From the NCBI RefSeq assembly GCF_902635505.1, contig NC_045431.1, positions 16,399,001 through 16,463,000 of the forward strand: DNA of 64,000 nt, read 5' to 3'. Below the pieces are notes generated by a model. The model did not search any database. It worked only from the letters and a program-made list of their open reading frames with translations, and was not told where the DNA came from. The translations under genes and the position numbers were made by a program. Source of the stretch: Sarcophilus harrisii. Lineage: Eukaryota > Chordata > Mammalia > Dasyuromorphia > Dasyuridae. The number at the start of each line of letters is the position of its first letter. Position 1 is the stretch's first letter. This document shows, one piece after another, positions 10,360 to 21,999 of the stretch.

Positions 10360-12270
10360 TTTGAGTCTCAATCTTGATCTGGTTCTGGAAATTGAAACTG
10401 CATACATAGTTATAACCCAGGAAACCATCTTTATTCAGACCAGTTGGATCTCATATCATGGTTTGTGAATTTAACAATGACCTAAGAGATTTATACTAAA
10501 ATTTATTTAATGCTCCTTTAAATGGTAAATAATGATCAAATTATATTACAAATATATTTTTTCCTTGGAAATGGGCACATGTTTGAGGCATCATAGGTTT
10601 GTTTTTGAAGTGATTCAAAATTTTCATGATCATGTGGGCAATGATTTTGGTGTTTGTGCAACAATTACCTCAAAATGACCACTTCTGACTAAGCAAAATA
10701 TGTTCTTGAAGTTTCTCAATCTGCTATCAAATTGTTTCTAAACCAACATAAAGCTTCAACATTTGATCCCACCAAATGATTTCCGATGCAGACATTTGAA
10801 TTAGAGTCGTGAACGTTTCAACAAAGTATCTCCCTCACTTATATCTGTTACTATGTAATTGTATCTTATTGGCTGTGTAATCATGGGATCATTATATTAC
10901 AAAAATTGGTGTTTTTGCAGAATAAACATCAGATTGTTTGAAAATCATTACTGCTGGGCACGTGCATTATAAGCCATGATAGAATGAATTGTCTGACAAC
11001 ATTGGTCCATCAGTGGGTAGAGTTTCTGTGGTTAGTGTGCCAGTAGGGGAGAAGAAAGTCATATCTGAAGAGATTGTTTTCCCATACGAAGATTAGTTTA
11101 TATAAATGTTGTTTAAAAAATAAGACAATGTAGAAAAGTAAGCGTCTTATACAACTAGCTATTCTTTTGGCATTGATGAATTAGATGACCAAAATTTTTA
11201 AAAGGGATTTTCATTTCTTATTAAGAGCTTATAAAATCCTCTTATGATTTCCACCACATATCTGTGTGAGGAAGAAGTTTCACTTTGTTCTTACTTTGAA
11301 TCAAAATTAAATAAATTTGAAACAGGATCAAATTTCAGATCATGGTTATCTGGTATTGTACCAAATAATGGTAACATTTTTCAACATCAAAATTAATTTT
11401 AAATATGATTATTATGTTACATTGGAATCTTCCAACTTGCAACTTATTTAATCATTTAAATTATTATATTAAATATTTTATGTTAAGTAATTATTTAATT
11501 GTTTAAATATTATTTATATTCAGTAGTTTTTAAAATAAAAAAGAAATACAAAGTCTTATAGATGATAGTAGTCACATGAGATCTTATTGGTCTACTTCTT
11601 TGGATTCTTACATATTGGCCCAAATTTTAAAAAATTATCATTTTTTTAGAGTTTTATGATTTTAAATTTGGTTTTAATAATTAAAGTGAAGAAAATATTA
11701 TACTTTATAATTATACGATATAAAATTTTAATTTGGAGCTTTCTTGGGTAGACATTGTAACAGTTGTAAACATTTGATTAAAAAAAAGGCTAAATTAAAT
11801 TAAATAATATTGATTTTATAATAATAACCCTTGTCCAGGCCTTAAAGTAATTCAAAGTGGCTTCTGGAGGTTGAGGGATATACAATATTATTCATAAATA
11901 GACAAAGGGAGATTGGCTCACAGACACAAGTCTTCAGTCTCGGGCAAAGTCTTGAGTGAGCTCACTCAAGCCAAGAGAAAAGCCACATTCATGTTGATAT
12001 AATCCCCTTGGTGCGGAATGGTTATCTCCAGTTTGTGAACCCACTAGTCTCTGTTTGCTGCCATTGTTGACTCATCCCTCTCCCTTCTTGCTCTGAGGAA
12101 GGCTGAATATAATCAACCATTATGACCAGGATACCGAAAGGACTTGTACCTGCAAATTTGGAGGTACTGTCACTGCTCCCTGTCTACAAAATGAAGATAT
12201 GTGTGCTAGAAAAACATAATTAGGTGGCTTAAGAACTGATATTATTAGATACCATTGGGATTGTCAGGGT
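10360..12270. other. AT-rich unassigned intergenic DNA
   Basis: No gene is seen. The stretch 11380-11830 is very AT-rich. A perfect 20-bp palindrome lies at 11951-11970. Parts of 10600-11000 have a low-copy look but no frame or family I can name. Confidence 0.45.
11951..11970. repeat. perfect 20-bp palindrome
   Basis: CTTGAGTGAGCTCACTCAAG is its own reverse complement over all 20 bases. Its role is unknown. Confidence 0.95.
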
Positions 12271-12289
12271 TAGTTTGGAGAGAAATCTT

Positions 12290-12465
12290 CACGAGGGTGC
12301 TCTAGGCATCTGTCCTTGTTATGTGCAATTTGATATTTTTGTTGTTGATTTGAATAAAGTAATAGATGGCATGCTTATCAAAGCTGTAGAAGACACAATT
12401 CTGAAAGAGAAAGCTAATATGTTGAATGGCAGAATCACATTTACCTTTATTATATTTCATCCTAT
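12290..12465 (+). mobile_element. CR1/L3 LINE reverse-transcriptase remnant
   Basis: The + strand frame in this region reads DLNKVIDGMLIKAVEDTI and EKANMLNGRI. This lines up with the CR1-clade pattern 'DLDKGI..ALIKFADDT...ANTL..RI' around the catalytic YADD/FADD box, here decayed to AVED. Family assignment rests on this motif order, recalled from memory. Confidence 0.6.
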
Positions 12466-12487
12466 TAGATTAACTCTGTTGTTTTAG

Positions 12488-13487
12488 CCTGTCACTTTCT
12501 TGGATCTAGAGTTGGGGAGGCTATCTATCCAGCGCCACTTCTTTGTCTCTTTCCTGACTGCTTCCAACTAAAATGAGCTCATTCTCTTCACATTTTCCTA
12601 GAGTATGTTGGTTAAGAAAATGTTGATGTCCTTCCTAATTCCTAATCAAGGATCTTATGATCCTGTGATCTAGTAACTTTGTCACTGTCCTCCTCTATCT
12701 TGTATTAGACTTTTGTATACACGTTTATATACAGGTAGCTCCTATTGAGAGAGAAAAGATCCTAGTTTTCTGACTTCCATCTCCAAGAGAAAAGCCTCAT
12801 GGTTCCAGATTCTCTTCAAAGAGAGAGAGAGAGAGAGAGAGAGAAACTCTGAAGAAGCCAAACAATAGAGGAACTGGCATCTTCATCATTTCTCTGTCAT
12901 CGACTTAATTCATTAGAGATTCATGGGTAAGATTTGAGATTCAGTTTAGATATATTGCTCCCAATAGGAAAACTCATTCACAATGCCTTATTTGGTATAT
13001 TCTTGTATGTATACCTTCTCTGACTTTTTTTGCTATTGACTTGAGAAAATAGATTTATTCACTATTTACTAAGTATGGCCATTGTGGAATATTTGGTGGA
13101 AAGGGAGTCAAGTCTTGGACATGCATATAGTTTGGAACATTTCTTCTCCATAGCAATGGAGAGCTTTAATCTAAAAATTATTTTCTCCATATTAACAATA
13201 TTTAGGGAAACACATACACACACATATACAATATTCTAGGCTAGCATTTCATTTCACTGAGGATTTCAGAGGGGGCAGTCTCGGGCCCTACTAGCCTGTT
13301 TTCTCTTGCAACAGGTATCAAGACTCCCTTGGAGAAAGGTAGAGGTAAGAGAATCTAAGATATCTTTCTTGTTTCCTTTGAGCCATGTCTAGACACAGTG
13401 AACATGGACACACATAACCTAAATGGGCAAAATGTACCAACACAACATACTCCTTTCATGTGGGAACTTATTTGCTGTAATATAGTG
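12488..13487. other. unassigned intergenic DNA
   Basis: It contains an uninterrupted (GA)n run at 12821-12843. No gene or family is recognised. Confidence 0.45.
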
Positions 13488-13777
13488 ATGACTTCTGGTC
13501 ACTTTTAAAAAAAGAATTTGTGTTTTTGAAGGAAGTGCTCATTGTTTTTTCTAAAAGTCTTGGATATTTTATGCTGTATTGCAGTTCTTCAACATGTTTG
13601 AATGTGAGTATATATGAAGATATGTGTGTGATATGACTTCTGGTCACTTTTAAAAAAAGAATTTGTGTTTTTGAAGGAAGTGCTCATTGTTTTTTCTAAA
13701 AGTCTTGGATATTTTATGCTGTGTTGCAGTTCTTTAACATGTTTGAATGTGAGTATATATGAAGATATGTGTGTGAG
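13488..13777 (+). repeat. 145-bp direct tandem duplication (two units)
   Basis: Unit 1 (13488-13632) and unit 2 (13633-13777) both start ATGACTTCTGGTCAC and differ at about two positions by eye, so identity is near 99%. The event is recent on the scale of the fossils around it, or an assembly artefact. Confidence 0.95.
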
Positions 13778-13919
13778 AGAGACAGACAAAAAACAGACAC
13801 CCAGAGACAGACAGACAGAATGACAGATTTTAACTAAAAACTTTAAGTCATTTGCACATGAATTATTATCATTTCTTACCTTCTCCATTTTATTCTTGTT
13901 CAATTGATATTTTAAAGCT

Positions 13920-14120
13920 AAATGATAGTCACCATGGTGTGAAAAAAAGGTGATTGCCTAGATTTGAATCCCAGCTCTGCTACAGCTTGCTATGTGATCT
14001 GGGACAAATAAATTCAGCTTTCTGTGTTTACAGCTTGCTATGTGATCTGGGACAAATAAATTCAACTTTCTGTGTCTCAGCTGTTCAATCAGATGATGTC
14101 TAAAATCTCTCCTTTCTTTC
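13920..14120 (+). mobile_element. MIR-type SINE carrying a 48-bp tandem duplication
   Basis: The SINE reads GATTTGAATCCCAGCTCTGC, then TATGTGATCTGGGACAA. The part starting TACAGCTTGCTATGTGATCT occurs at 13981 and again at 14029, a period of 48, with one or two differences. The duplication therefore arose after the SINE inserted. Confidence 0.75.
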
Positions 14121-16070
14121 TCTCACTTTCTATATTTTCTTCTATTAAACCATAAGGCCTTATACAAACTTCAGGTCAGCATAATCCTTGATAGAGATAA
14201 GAAAATGTCATTAATTTGTACTTAATATTAGTATCCTAAGGCAAGAAAAGTTAGCTCTGAAAAAGTAAGCTAATAGCTCGAATAGGTTGTTTTGATTACA
14301 GGACTCAGGGCTTCTGTCTGATATCCATCCCCACACGTAGGCTCCTTAGAATCTCTCTTAGATTCAGGGCGTGCTGTGAATATGGATCAGCATCTAGAAA
14401 AACCATGGCTTACAAGTTCCCATGTTGCCTTTACCAGCCGACCAGAAGACATTAATTCAAAGTGAAAGATGTTTAATTAGATTGCATGGCAAAAAAAAAA
14501 AAAAAAAAAAGTGACAGCAAAGATTTCCCTATATATACAGTGTCTGCCCTGTTTCAGATTATGCATGAGAAAAATAGTTTGAGAAAAAAAATACTTGCAG
14601 AGAACACAAATGGTAGGAAACATGGCCAAGTATGATGCAGATTTATCAGTGATCTGAACTGGGCTCCTCTGTTCGCCTTGTTCCCTCTTTTCTGCTCACT
14701 GCTGCTCTCTAGGCAGCCTCTCTGCAGGTGAGGTTCTGTGCCTTTCCTTGAATAAATGGAGAGGTTTTCTAACTTTTTAAATGGTAACAGTCCCAGGTGT
14801 CATCTTTTCTTATGAAAATTCAAGACAGCTTCACTGTCCTAGTTGACCAGAGAAACTCCTGGGCATCTTTTAAAAAAGTGACTTTTCTCCCTCTGTTATC
14901 ATGCTCTCTGAGGCTAATTTTTATTAACATTGTAGTCAGAAGAGTCTTTTAAGTTCCTCTCATATACGTCATGCTATACAAACCATTCCCAGGGACTCTC
15001 CATAACAAATCTTCAAAGGAGTTGGGTGAAGCAGTTTGGGAGCAGTCCCACTGGGACCTTTGGGCTTCATGCAGATGCAGGGACTGGGCTGAATGAAGAA
15101 GAAAAGGGGCTTCTGACCTTTTCCCTCAACAGAAACCAAAATTGCTCTGTTCTCTACATGGCTGTTTAATCTCTCCTTTCACAAAATTTTGCTGACCAAT
15201 CTAGAGTGTAATTTGCAACCCACAAATTCAGAAAGTATATTATGTTATCCAAACTAATAAAATGAGATTTGATGGTTATCGGAGATCCCTGAACTTGAGT
15301 CCAATCCAAGCAGAACTATTTCAGCTCTTCTCCCCAGGTCTGAAAGCAAGCTGTGTTCTGTACTTGCAATCAAGATGATTTCCATAGCTAAGAAAGGGCA
15401 CTCTCAGTTCCCTTCTGCTCTTATGAATTGCTCTTACATATTTGGAAAGCTTAATTATTTTTATTGCCCAAATTACTTTCTGTCTTTTAGAAGACTTTAA
15501 GTTAATCCATTTCTAGACTTATGAGATTCTTTTAATTAAAAAGCAAAATAAGTTGAATCACAATGCAAGGTTTTTTTTTTTTTTCAGCTTCCCCAGTTCT
15601 ATTTAGAAGGTTTATTGCTGAATGTATTATGGCTAAAGTGGTGGCAGGCCTGACACAGCTAAAGAGGATCCTCTTTATTTGTGTTCATTGTTGCTTCCAG
15701 AGATGTTTGGAATCACTGTAATTGCCAGCCAGGCCAGATCTGACAACTGCTCGTTCCTGACAACATTAAATGCTCCATTGTTTTATGGTTTTCTATTAAA
15801 TGTAAAATATATTATTCTGATGCTAATAAAAATGAAATCCTAGGGAATAAGAAAAGAAGGGGAAGGGAAGATGATGGTCTGTACTAAAAGATTTTGTGTC
15901 TGGAAATCCTTCTGAACTGGAAGACATCTCTCTTCCATCTTATTTTGTTGATAGTGAAAAGAGCCGGTGACTTTTTCCTAGGGAAGGAAACAATATGGCA
16001 GCTCTGGTGACAGAGCAGGAGTCTTAAGTAAGATCAAGTTTAGAGCGGAGGGAGAGTCAGGGAGATCTTG
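14121..16070. other. mainly single-copy intergenic DNA
   Basis: No gene is recognised. A poly-A run lies near 14490. The segment 15585-15850 has a conserved-element look: no repeat features, and SOX-like CCATTGTTTT and homeodomain-like words. This is a weak inference. Confidence 0.4.
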
Positions 16071-16074
16071 GTAT

Positions 16075-16270
16075 GAAGGTTAAGGAACATGGCACTTAGG
16101 AATGAGTGCTAATAAGAGGTCCTAGATTCAAATGTTACCTCTGGCACTTACTGCCCATGCTACCTTGCCAAGTCATTTAAGCTAGTGCTCACCTCAGTTG
16201 TCGTTTTTGTAAAATGACGGGTTTGGACTAGATGTCTCATAACATCCTATCAATTCTAAATCTAATAGGA
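16075..16270 (+). mobile_element. MIR-type SINE
   Basis: The order is CCTAGATTCAAATGTTACCTC, GGCACTTACTG, GCCAAGTCATTTAAGC, then TTTGTAAAATGACGG and GACTAGATG. It is moderately diverged. Confidence 0.7.
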
Positions 16271-16930
16271 TTTAGGAATAGGAATCATAGGACAGTAGTC
16301 CTATGAATATAGAAGAGGGATGTAGGGAGGGATGTATTGGGATGTTTCCCATGGAAATCCTGTGAGCCCTCTCTGTGGGAACATGTGGTCTGTCTGGCCC
16401 AGGGACTGGTCCTTATGACTAAGATTATATTTAAATAATTATAAAAGCCATAGGAAAGCTCCATTTTCCATCTTTTTTGAATACCTTTCTGAGACTCTGC
16501 TAATGATTTTTTGAACTTCTAGCTTATGGGGGAGGGAAGGAGATTTTTTTCTCCCTTCCTCCATCTTCCCAGAAGCAATGGCCAAGAAAGCATGGGTATG
16601 CCCACATGAGCCTGACACTGAATCTTAAAACCTTGGCTTCTCTCCTACTTTGAGTTTTTATCTTGAGCACAGGTGGGCATAAAGCAACCTCATCCTGATG
16701 GATGTTTCACACATTGGTGACTGAGTCTGAGAGTTCCTGGGTTTCTGAGTTCATGAGCTGGTTCCACCTTCGGGATGAGAAGTGCTTGCTGGGAACTATA
16801 TCAATTCTTAACAAAAAAGATGAATCCAGAAGGATGGAAGAACCAGGGGCTTGCTACAGCCAGGAGAACTGGACCTGGGGAGTCCTTCAAACAGGATAGG
16901 CCAGAAATTAAAGAAAATTTAAATCAATTG
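16271..16930. other. unassigned intergenic DNA
   Basis: No gene or family recognised. Confidence 0.45.
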
Positions 16931-16934
16931 ATTT

Positions 16935-17392
16935 CTCCCTCTTCCATTCTTCCTTCTTCCTTTCCTCCCTTTCCTCCTTCCCTCCCTCCCTCTCTCTTTT
17001 CCTTCTGTCTTTTCCTCTCTTCTTCCCTCTTTCCCCCTTCCCTTCCTTCCTTAATTCCTCCCTTTCTTCTTTTCTTTCTTCCTCCCTTTCCTTTCTCCAT
17101 TTTTCTTTTTTCCTTTCTTTCTTTTCTTCCTTCCTTTCTTCCATCCTTTCATCCTTCTTTTTTCATTCCTTCCTTCCATCCTTCCATCCTTCTTTCTTTC
17201 CTTCCTCCCTCCCCTTCCTTTTCTTTACTCCCCTCCTTCCTTTTCTTTTTCCCTTCCTTCCTTCCTTCCTTCCTTCCTTCCTTCCTTCCTTCCTTCCTTC
17301 CTTCCTTCCTTCCTTCCTTCCTTCCTTCTTTCCTTCCTTCTTTTCTCTTCCTTACTTCCTTTTCTTCTTTTCTTCCTCTCTTTTCCTTCCCA
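16935..17392. repeat. long (CCTT)n pyrimidine tract
   Basis: About 450 bases are nearly pure pyrimidine. The stretch at 17252-17327 is uninterrupted CCTT. The 219-codon frame at 16775-17434, rich in Pro, Ser, Phe and Leu, and the Lys/Glu/Arg/Gly frames on the other strand are products of the repeat. Confidence 0.97.
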
Positions 17393-17399
17393 GGGTGCT

Positions 17400-18262
17400 T
17401 TTTGTTCAGAAAAGTGGTTGCAGACAAACCATAGGTGGCTTGGCAAGTTGGCTGTGTTGACAAAGGACTGTATTTTAAATTAGATGGGAAAAATGTTTAC
17501 ATGACTAAAAAGCTAAAAATGTAAGCAACACATTTACTCTGGAGCTCTTAGTTTACCCACTGACTTCTGTCTACTTACAAAGGAACAATGGGCACTGAAG
17601 TGAATTAAAGAAGGGAAGCAGGATTTGTGACCATTTTGACCATGCTGCATTGTTACCTTCTATCCGGGAACTCTCATTAAAACTGCTGCCATATAAATGA
17701 GTAGGGAAGAAAATTAGTTTGCTGCTGCTTTGAAATAAGCTTGGTGTTTTTGCGATCCAAAAGAGAATCAAAGTTCCTGAGAATAAAAACAAGGAAAAGC
17801 AGCCAGCTCAAATCCTGAGAACTGGGATCCAGTTCTTGACCCCTTGCTCTTTGCTCATCTCTTCAAAGCTTCATCCTCAGATCATACAGAGGGACCAACC
17901 GAGAGCAATCCCCTCTTGTGTTAGAGCTGAGGAACCCGAGGCATAAGTGGCCGGGGACTCCAACTATGTGCAGGCCCTCTCTTTGGCCTGAAATCCAAAC
18001 TGACCTATTCTTGATGTGCTTCAGTACAAATGTCCTTCCGCAAAATACAGCAGCAATAACTAAAGGGGAACTGCTATTCTTGACCTCATTCTGACCAGCC
18101 AGAAATAATGTTTTGCTGAAGGAGGAATGACAGGCTCCTTGGGGGGTAGTTATTCGACCATATCCGAGTTTCCGATACATAAAAAGGAGAAATCAGATTC
18201 TCACCGTAATTCTGGGGGAGCAAGGAATTCAAGGAAAATTTTGCGAATGTCCCATGGCCTGG
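17400..18262. other. unassigned intergenic DNA
   Basis: No gene or family recognised. A minus-strand frame of 105 codons (17863-18180) has no recognisable domain. Confidence 0.4.
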
Positions 18263-18264
18263 AA

Positions 18265-18594
18265 CAAAGCTTCTTTAATGGTGACCCCATATGGGGTCAC
18301 ATAACTGAACGTAGGGGTTGTGAAAAATTTGGCAACAGTAAAAGGTATCCGATATTCTGCCAAGATTTAATTGTTTGTATAAAAATAAACAAGCACATCC
18401 ATCACTAGTACGCAAATTTACTTTCATCTTTAATAACTGTCAAAATCAGCATTGTTTTATAATACATTTCTTTATGATTTATTATCAATAAATGTTTGAT
18501 TTGTATACCTATTTTATATACTTTATACATGGAGTCACATAATAATGTTTTCAGATGAAAAGAGGTTGTGAGTGGGAAAAGTTTCAAAGCCCTG
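18265..18594. mobile_element. non-autonomous hAT (Charlie-like) DNA transposon
   Basis: The ends are imperfect inverted repeats: CAAAGCTTCTTTAATGGTG at the left, and GTTTCAAAGCCCTG at the right, which reverses to CAGGGCTTTGAAAC. The flanks CCTGGA and CCTAGA resemble the hAT 8-bp duplication type. A perfect palindrome, GTGACCCCATATGGGGTCAC, sits at 18281-18300. A shorter relative is at 28003-28183. Confidence 0.7.
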
Positions 18595-18604
18595 ACCTAG
18601 AAGA

Positions 18605-18800
18605 GAAGGTTTTGGGATTCAGTGGAAGGAGAACAGGACTTGCATTCAAATCCTGTGACTAAAACTGACTTGTTCTGTGACAATAGTCACATGACTTAAC
18701 TTCCTTGGGTATCCATGTTTGGTCTGGAAAGTGAGGACTTCCTTTGAGTTTTTTATCTGGAAAGTGTGTATTCCTTAATTCAAATGGTTTTTATGAAGAA
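18605..18800 (+). mobile_element. MIR-type SINE
   Basis: The order is TTGCATTCAAATCCTGTGACT, then TGACTTAACTTCCTTGGG and TCTGGAAAGTGAGGAC. It is diverged. Confidence 0.5.
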
Positions 18801-18949
18801 CAAATGGGTAATATATGCAAAGCTCTTTGTAAGCCTTGAAAGGATCTAGAAATGTCAGCCCTCTTTACAGGGAAGACAGGCAAAAAGGGATTGAGGTTCC
18901 CTCAAGGATCACATTCTAATGAAATAAAATGCTTCCGAAGAGGGAGAAA

Positions 18950-19760
18950 AGTCCATCAATAAGCATTTAATAAGGGCTTGATGTGAGCCCGTCACTGAAC
19001 TATGCATGAAAGGCAAAAAGAGAGACTCAATTTCCAAGGAGCTCATGTTGAAAACAAATGTAGAGTGTAAGCAGAAGGTAATGCTGGGAACGGGAAAGAT
19101 TGATTAAAGAAAGTGCAATATAACTCTTTGGGGAGGAAGCCAGGGAAGTTGGGGGTGGGGTAAGAGGCAAAGGGAGAGAGCTTTCCAAGCCCGGGGGAGC
19201 ACCATGAAAAGGTACAGAGATGAAAGATGCTGTTATATGCCAGAAACAGCAATAAAGCCCAGGGCACCAAATTGGGCAGTGCCTGGAATTAAGCATGAGA
19301 AGACTGTAAAAGGGAGGGCAGAATGAGGTTCTGAAGAGATTTTAATGGCAGAGAATTTTCTATTTATTTCTAAAAGGAAAAGGGAGTCTCTAGTGACACA
19401 GTGAATTGGAGTTCAGTAAGGAGGAAATGTGACAGTCCAAACTACTCTAGGGAGATCCTTTTGGGAACTGAGTTGAGGATGGAGTGGGAAGAGGCAAGCA
19501 GCTCTGCCATGAAACAGTGAAGACCCGCACCAGGCTGCTGGACCTGTGAGGGGTGAGAAGATGTATTCAAGATATGGTATAAAGGCAGAAACAAGAAGTG
19601 GCAACAGATTGGATTTGTGGGTGAATGAAGAGTTGGTGACGCCGCTAAAGCTGTAAGTCTGTTTGACTGGGGGCGCGTTGTGCCCAACAGCAATAGGATA
19701 GTTGGGAGGAGGAGAGGATCTGGGCAAAGCTAATGACTTCTGCTTCATCATTGATAAAAT
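18950..19760 (+). repeat. long copy of an ancient interspersed repeat, family not assigned
   Basis: Ordered words recur in many mammal genomes as I recall them: CATTTAATAAGGGCTTGATG, CCAAGGAGCTCATGTTG, then GAGAGCTTTCCAAGC, AAGACTGTAAAAGG, GACAGATTGG-type words and GATAGTTGGGAGGAGGAGAG at the end. Shorter relatives are at 840, 33105, 44370 and 49370. The Pro/Ser-rich minus-strand frames inside are not genes. Confidence 0.5.
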
Positions 19761-21070
19761 CATCTCAGTTTATGATATTGGACTATTTGACAGAGCCAAA
19801 GACTTTTACAACAAGCACTTTCTTTCTGGGTCTGCAATCGATGTAGCTGCTTGAAAGTAAAGTTGCTCAGCTGCCTCATCCCAAGGATTGCTGCCCAGGA
19901 GAATGTCTGGAAACACTGAGCTGGCAGTGCTGCTATTCTCGAGGCTCTAAGGTTCAAGTTCTGAATGGTCTCCATTGGGATCTTAGGAGAAATGGCGCTT
20001 GAGGTGGTCCCAGTGCTTTGACTTTGCTGGCACATACTGCCTCCTGCATCTCCCTCAGAGTACCTTCCTGCTTAGCTAGCCTAGTTTGCCTGCCCAGCAC
20101 CTACCTTTGATTCCTGGGGGTTGAGGATCGCTGCATCCATCTCCATAAGAGTAACTTCCCCAGGGCTGGACGGGAAGTGGATTGACATTTGGAGGGTGGC
20201 AGATGGTCAGCAGTTGTTGAGTGAGATGAACTCTTTTGCTATGATGATTTCTCTCCTCAATGGTGGCTTCAAAGAATAGGCTGAAATTAATTAGTCTGTT
20301 GCTTTGGGAGATCCTGATATTCCCTAGGGTCTTGAGTATAGCTTCCTGGGCTCTTTCCATCAGTATCCAAGAGGAAAATATGGTCAAAGTGGTGGAGGTA
20401 GTTCAACTTACCTGGTCCATGCTGCTTCCCATTTCTTCCTCACTGTTGTGAAATCAGTGAAACAAAGGAGACTTTAGAGAATGGAACTAGCATCATCTAG
20501 ATAGTTTCACAAAAATTAAGTTAGGAAATGTTCAGTGATTTCTCTACTATCCTCATCATGCTCATGAAACTGCTCATTTGAACATGATCGGTTGCCACCT
20601 TATTGCCACATCTAAGTGGTTTTTCATCCACCTTCGTCCTCTACCTTTCAAGTGACTTTCTTATCTTCTCTTTATGGAAGTCAGGGACTATATCATCCTT
20701 TCATCTTTATTTCTATCCCCAGAAACCCACAGATTTTCACACACAGTAGAAGGTTCTTAATATAGTTAAGAAATATTCATCTGATTTAAATTGAGGAATT
20801 GATTTCCACAAATACAACAGCATTGTAAAAAATAAACAGCTTTGAAAGCCTAAAGAACTCTGATCAACACAATGACCAAGAATGATTCCCGAGGACAGTA
20901 TCCTCTCTCCTGCCAGCTAGTTGATAACGTCAGGGTGCAGAGTGGGACACATTTTTGGAACATAGACAGTGTGGGAGTTTGTTTTATTTCACCGTATAGA
21001 TTACAGCGTTTTCTTTTTCTTTTTTAATGGAGCGAGAGGTGTGAGAGAGGGGAAATAGATTTTTGTTAAT
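19761..21070. other. unassigned DNA with two minus-strand open frames
   Basis: The minus-strand frames at 19760-20035 (91 codons) and 20076-20387 (103 codons) lie in a GC-richer block. I recognise neither. A GTAAG donor-like word follows ATGGACCAG on the minus strand near 20410. This is too little for a gene call. Confidence 0.35.
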
Positions 21071-21074
21071 TTAA

Positions 21075-21550
21075 AAAATGAAACTTAGTGAAGTGAGTAG
21101 AACCAAGAGAACACTGTGTCTAGCTATAATAAGATTATACGATGATCAACTATGATGGATGTGGCTCTTTTCAACAATGAGATGATTCAGTCCAATTTTA
21201 ATAGACTTGTGGAGAGAGTCACCTTCATTAAGAGAGGACTATGGGGATTGAATGGGAATCACAACATTGTATATTCACCTTTTGTTGTTGTTTGCTTGCC
21301 TCTTTTTTTCTTCTCATTTTTTTCCCTTTTTGATCTGATTTTTCTTGTGCAGCATGATATATGTGGAAATATGTTCAGAAACACAGCACATGTTTAACCT
21401 ATATTGGATTACTTGCTATCTAGAGCAGGATGCAGGGATTTGGGAGGGTGGGGTGAGGAGGGAGAAAAAATTAGAACACAAGGGTTTGTGGGGGCACATG
21501 TTGAAAGCTATCTTTGCATGTATTTAAAAAAATAAAAAGCTAGTATTATA
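21075..21550 (+). mobile_element. L1 3' end, sense
   Basis: AAGTGAGTAGAACCAAGAGA, GATGATCAACTATGATGGAT, CAACAATGAGATGATTCAG, then TTGGATTACTTGCTATCTAG, GAGGGTGGGGTGAGGAGGG and an AATAAAAAGC tail give the end of ORF2 and the 3' UTR of a marsupial L1. Confidence 0.85.
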
Positions 21551-21814
21551 AAAAATTAAATAGAATTAAAAATTCAGATGGAGACAAGAAAAAATTATAT
21601 TGTATATTGATAAAAATAAGACACTTTTGTATTTTGCTGTAACATGAGTATATGAAGATGTGACTCTTTGTTGATATGTACAGAACTATCCATTTTTTAA
21701 AAAAAAATTCAGTTGAATATTACAATTTTCAGTAGGAAGGACCTTGAAAATTGACCTTCTCCCCAAATCTACTTATTCAAGGACAAAGTCCCTGAAGTAA
21801 TGATTTTTCAGTAA
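21551..21814. other. AT-rich unassigned DNA
   Basis: Nothing recognised. Confidence 0.4.
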
Positions 21815-21990
21815 CCATAGGAACATAGCTATAGGTCAGCACCTCAGAGCTCATCTAATCCACACTCCTCAATTTATGTGCTGATTAAAAACAACCTGAA
21901 GTCCAGTGAAATGAAAAGATTTATTTAAAATCATACAGGTAAGTTGAGTTAGAGGAAAGATTTGAAGCCAAGCCTTCCAACTCAAAATAG
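21815..21990 (-). mobile_element. MIR-type SINE
   Basis: The + strand shows CAGAGCTCATCTAATCCACA, then AAATCATACAGGTAAGTTG and GAAGCCAAGCCTTCCAACTC, the reverse of a degraded MIR body. Confidence 0.5.
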
Positions 21991-21999
21991 TGTTCTTTC

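Noticed and set aside
16775-17434. 219-codon + strand frame
   Set aside because: Almost all of it is the CCTT microsatellite translated as Pro/Ser/Phe/Leu repeats; no conserved domain.
19027-19763. Pro/Ser-rich minus-strand frames of 75-116 codons
   Set aside because: They lie within an ancient interspersed repeat and match no protein.
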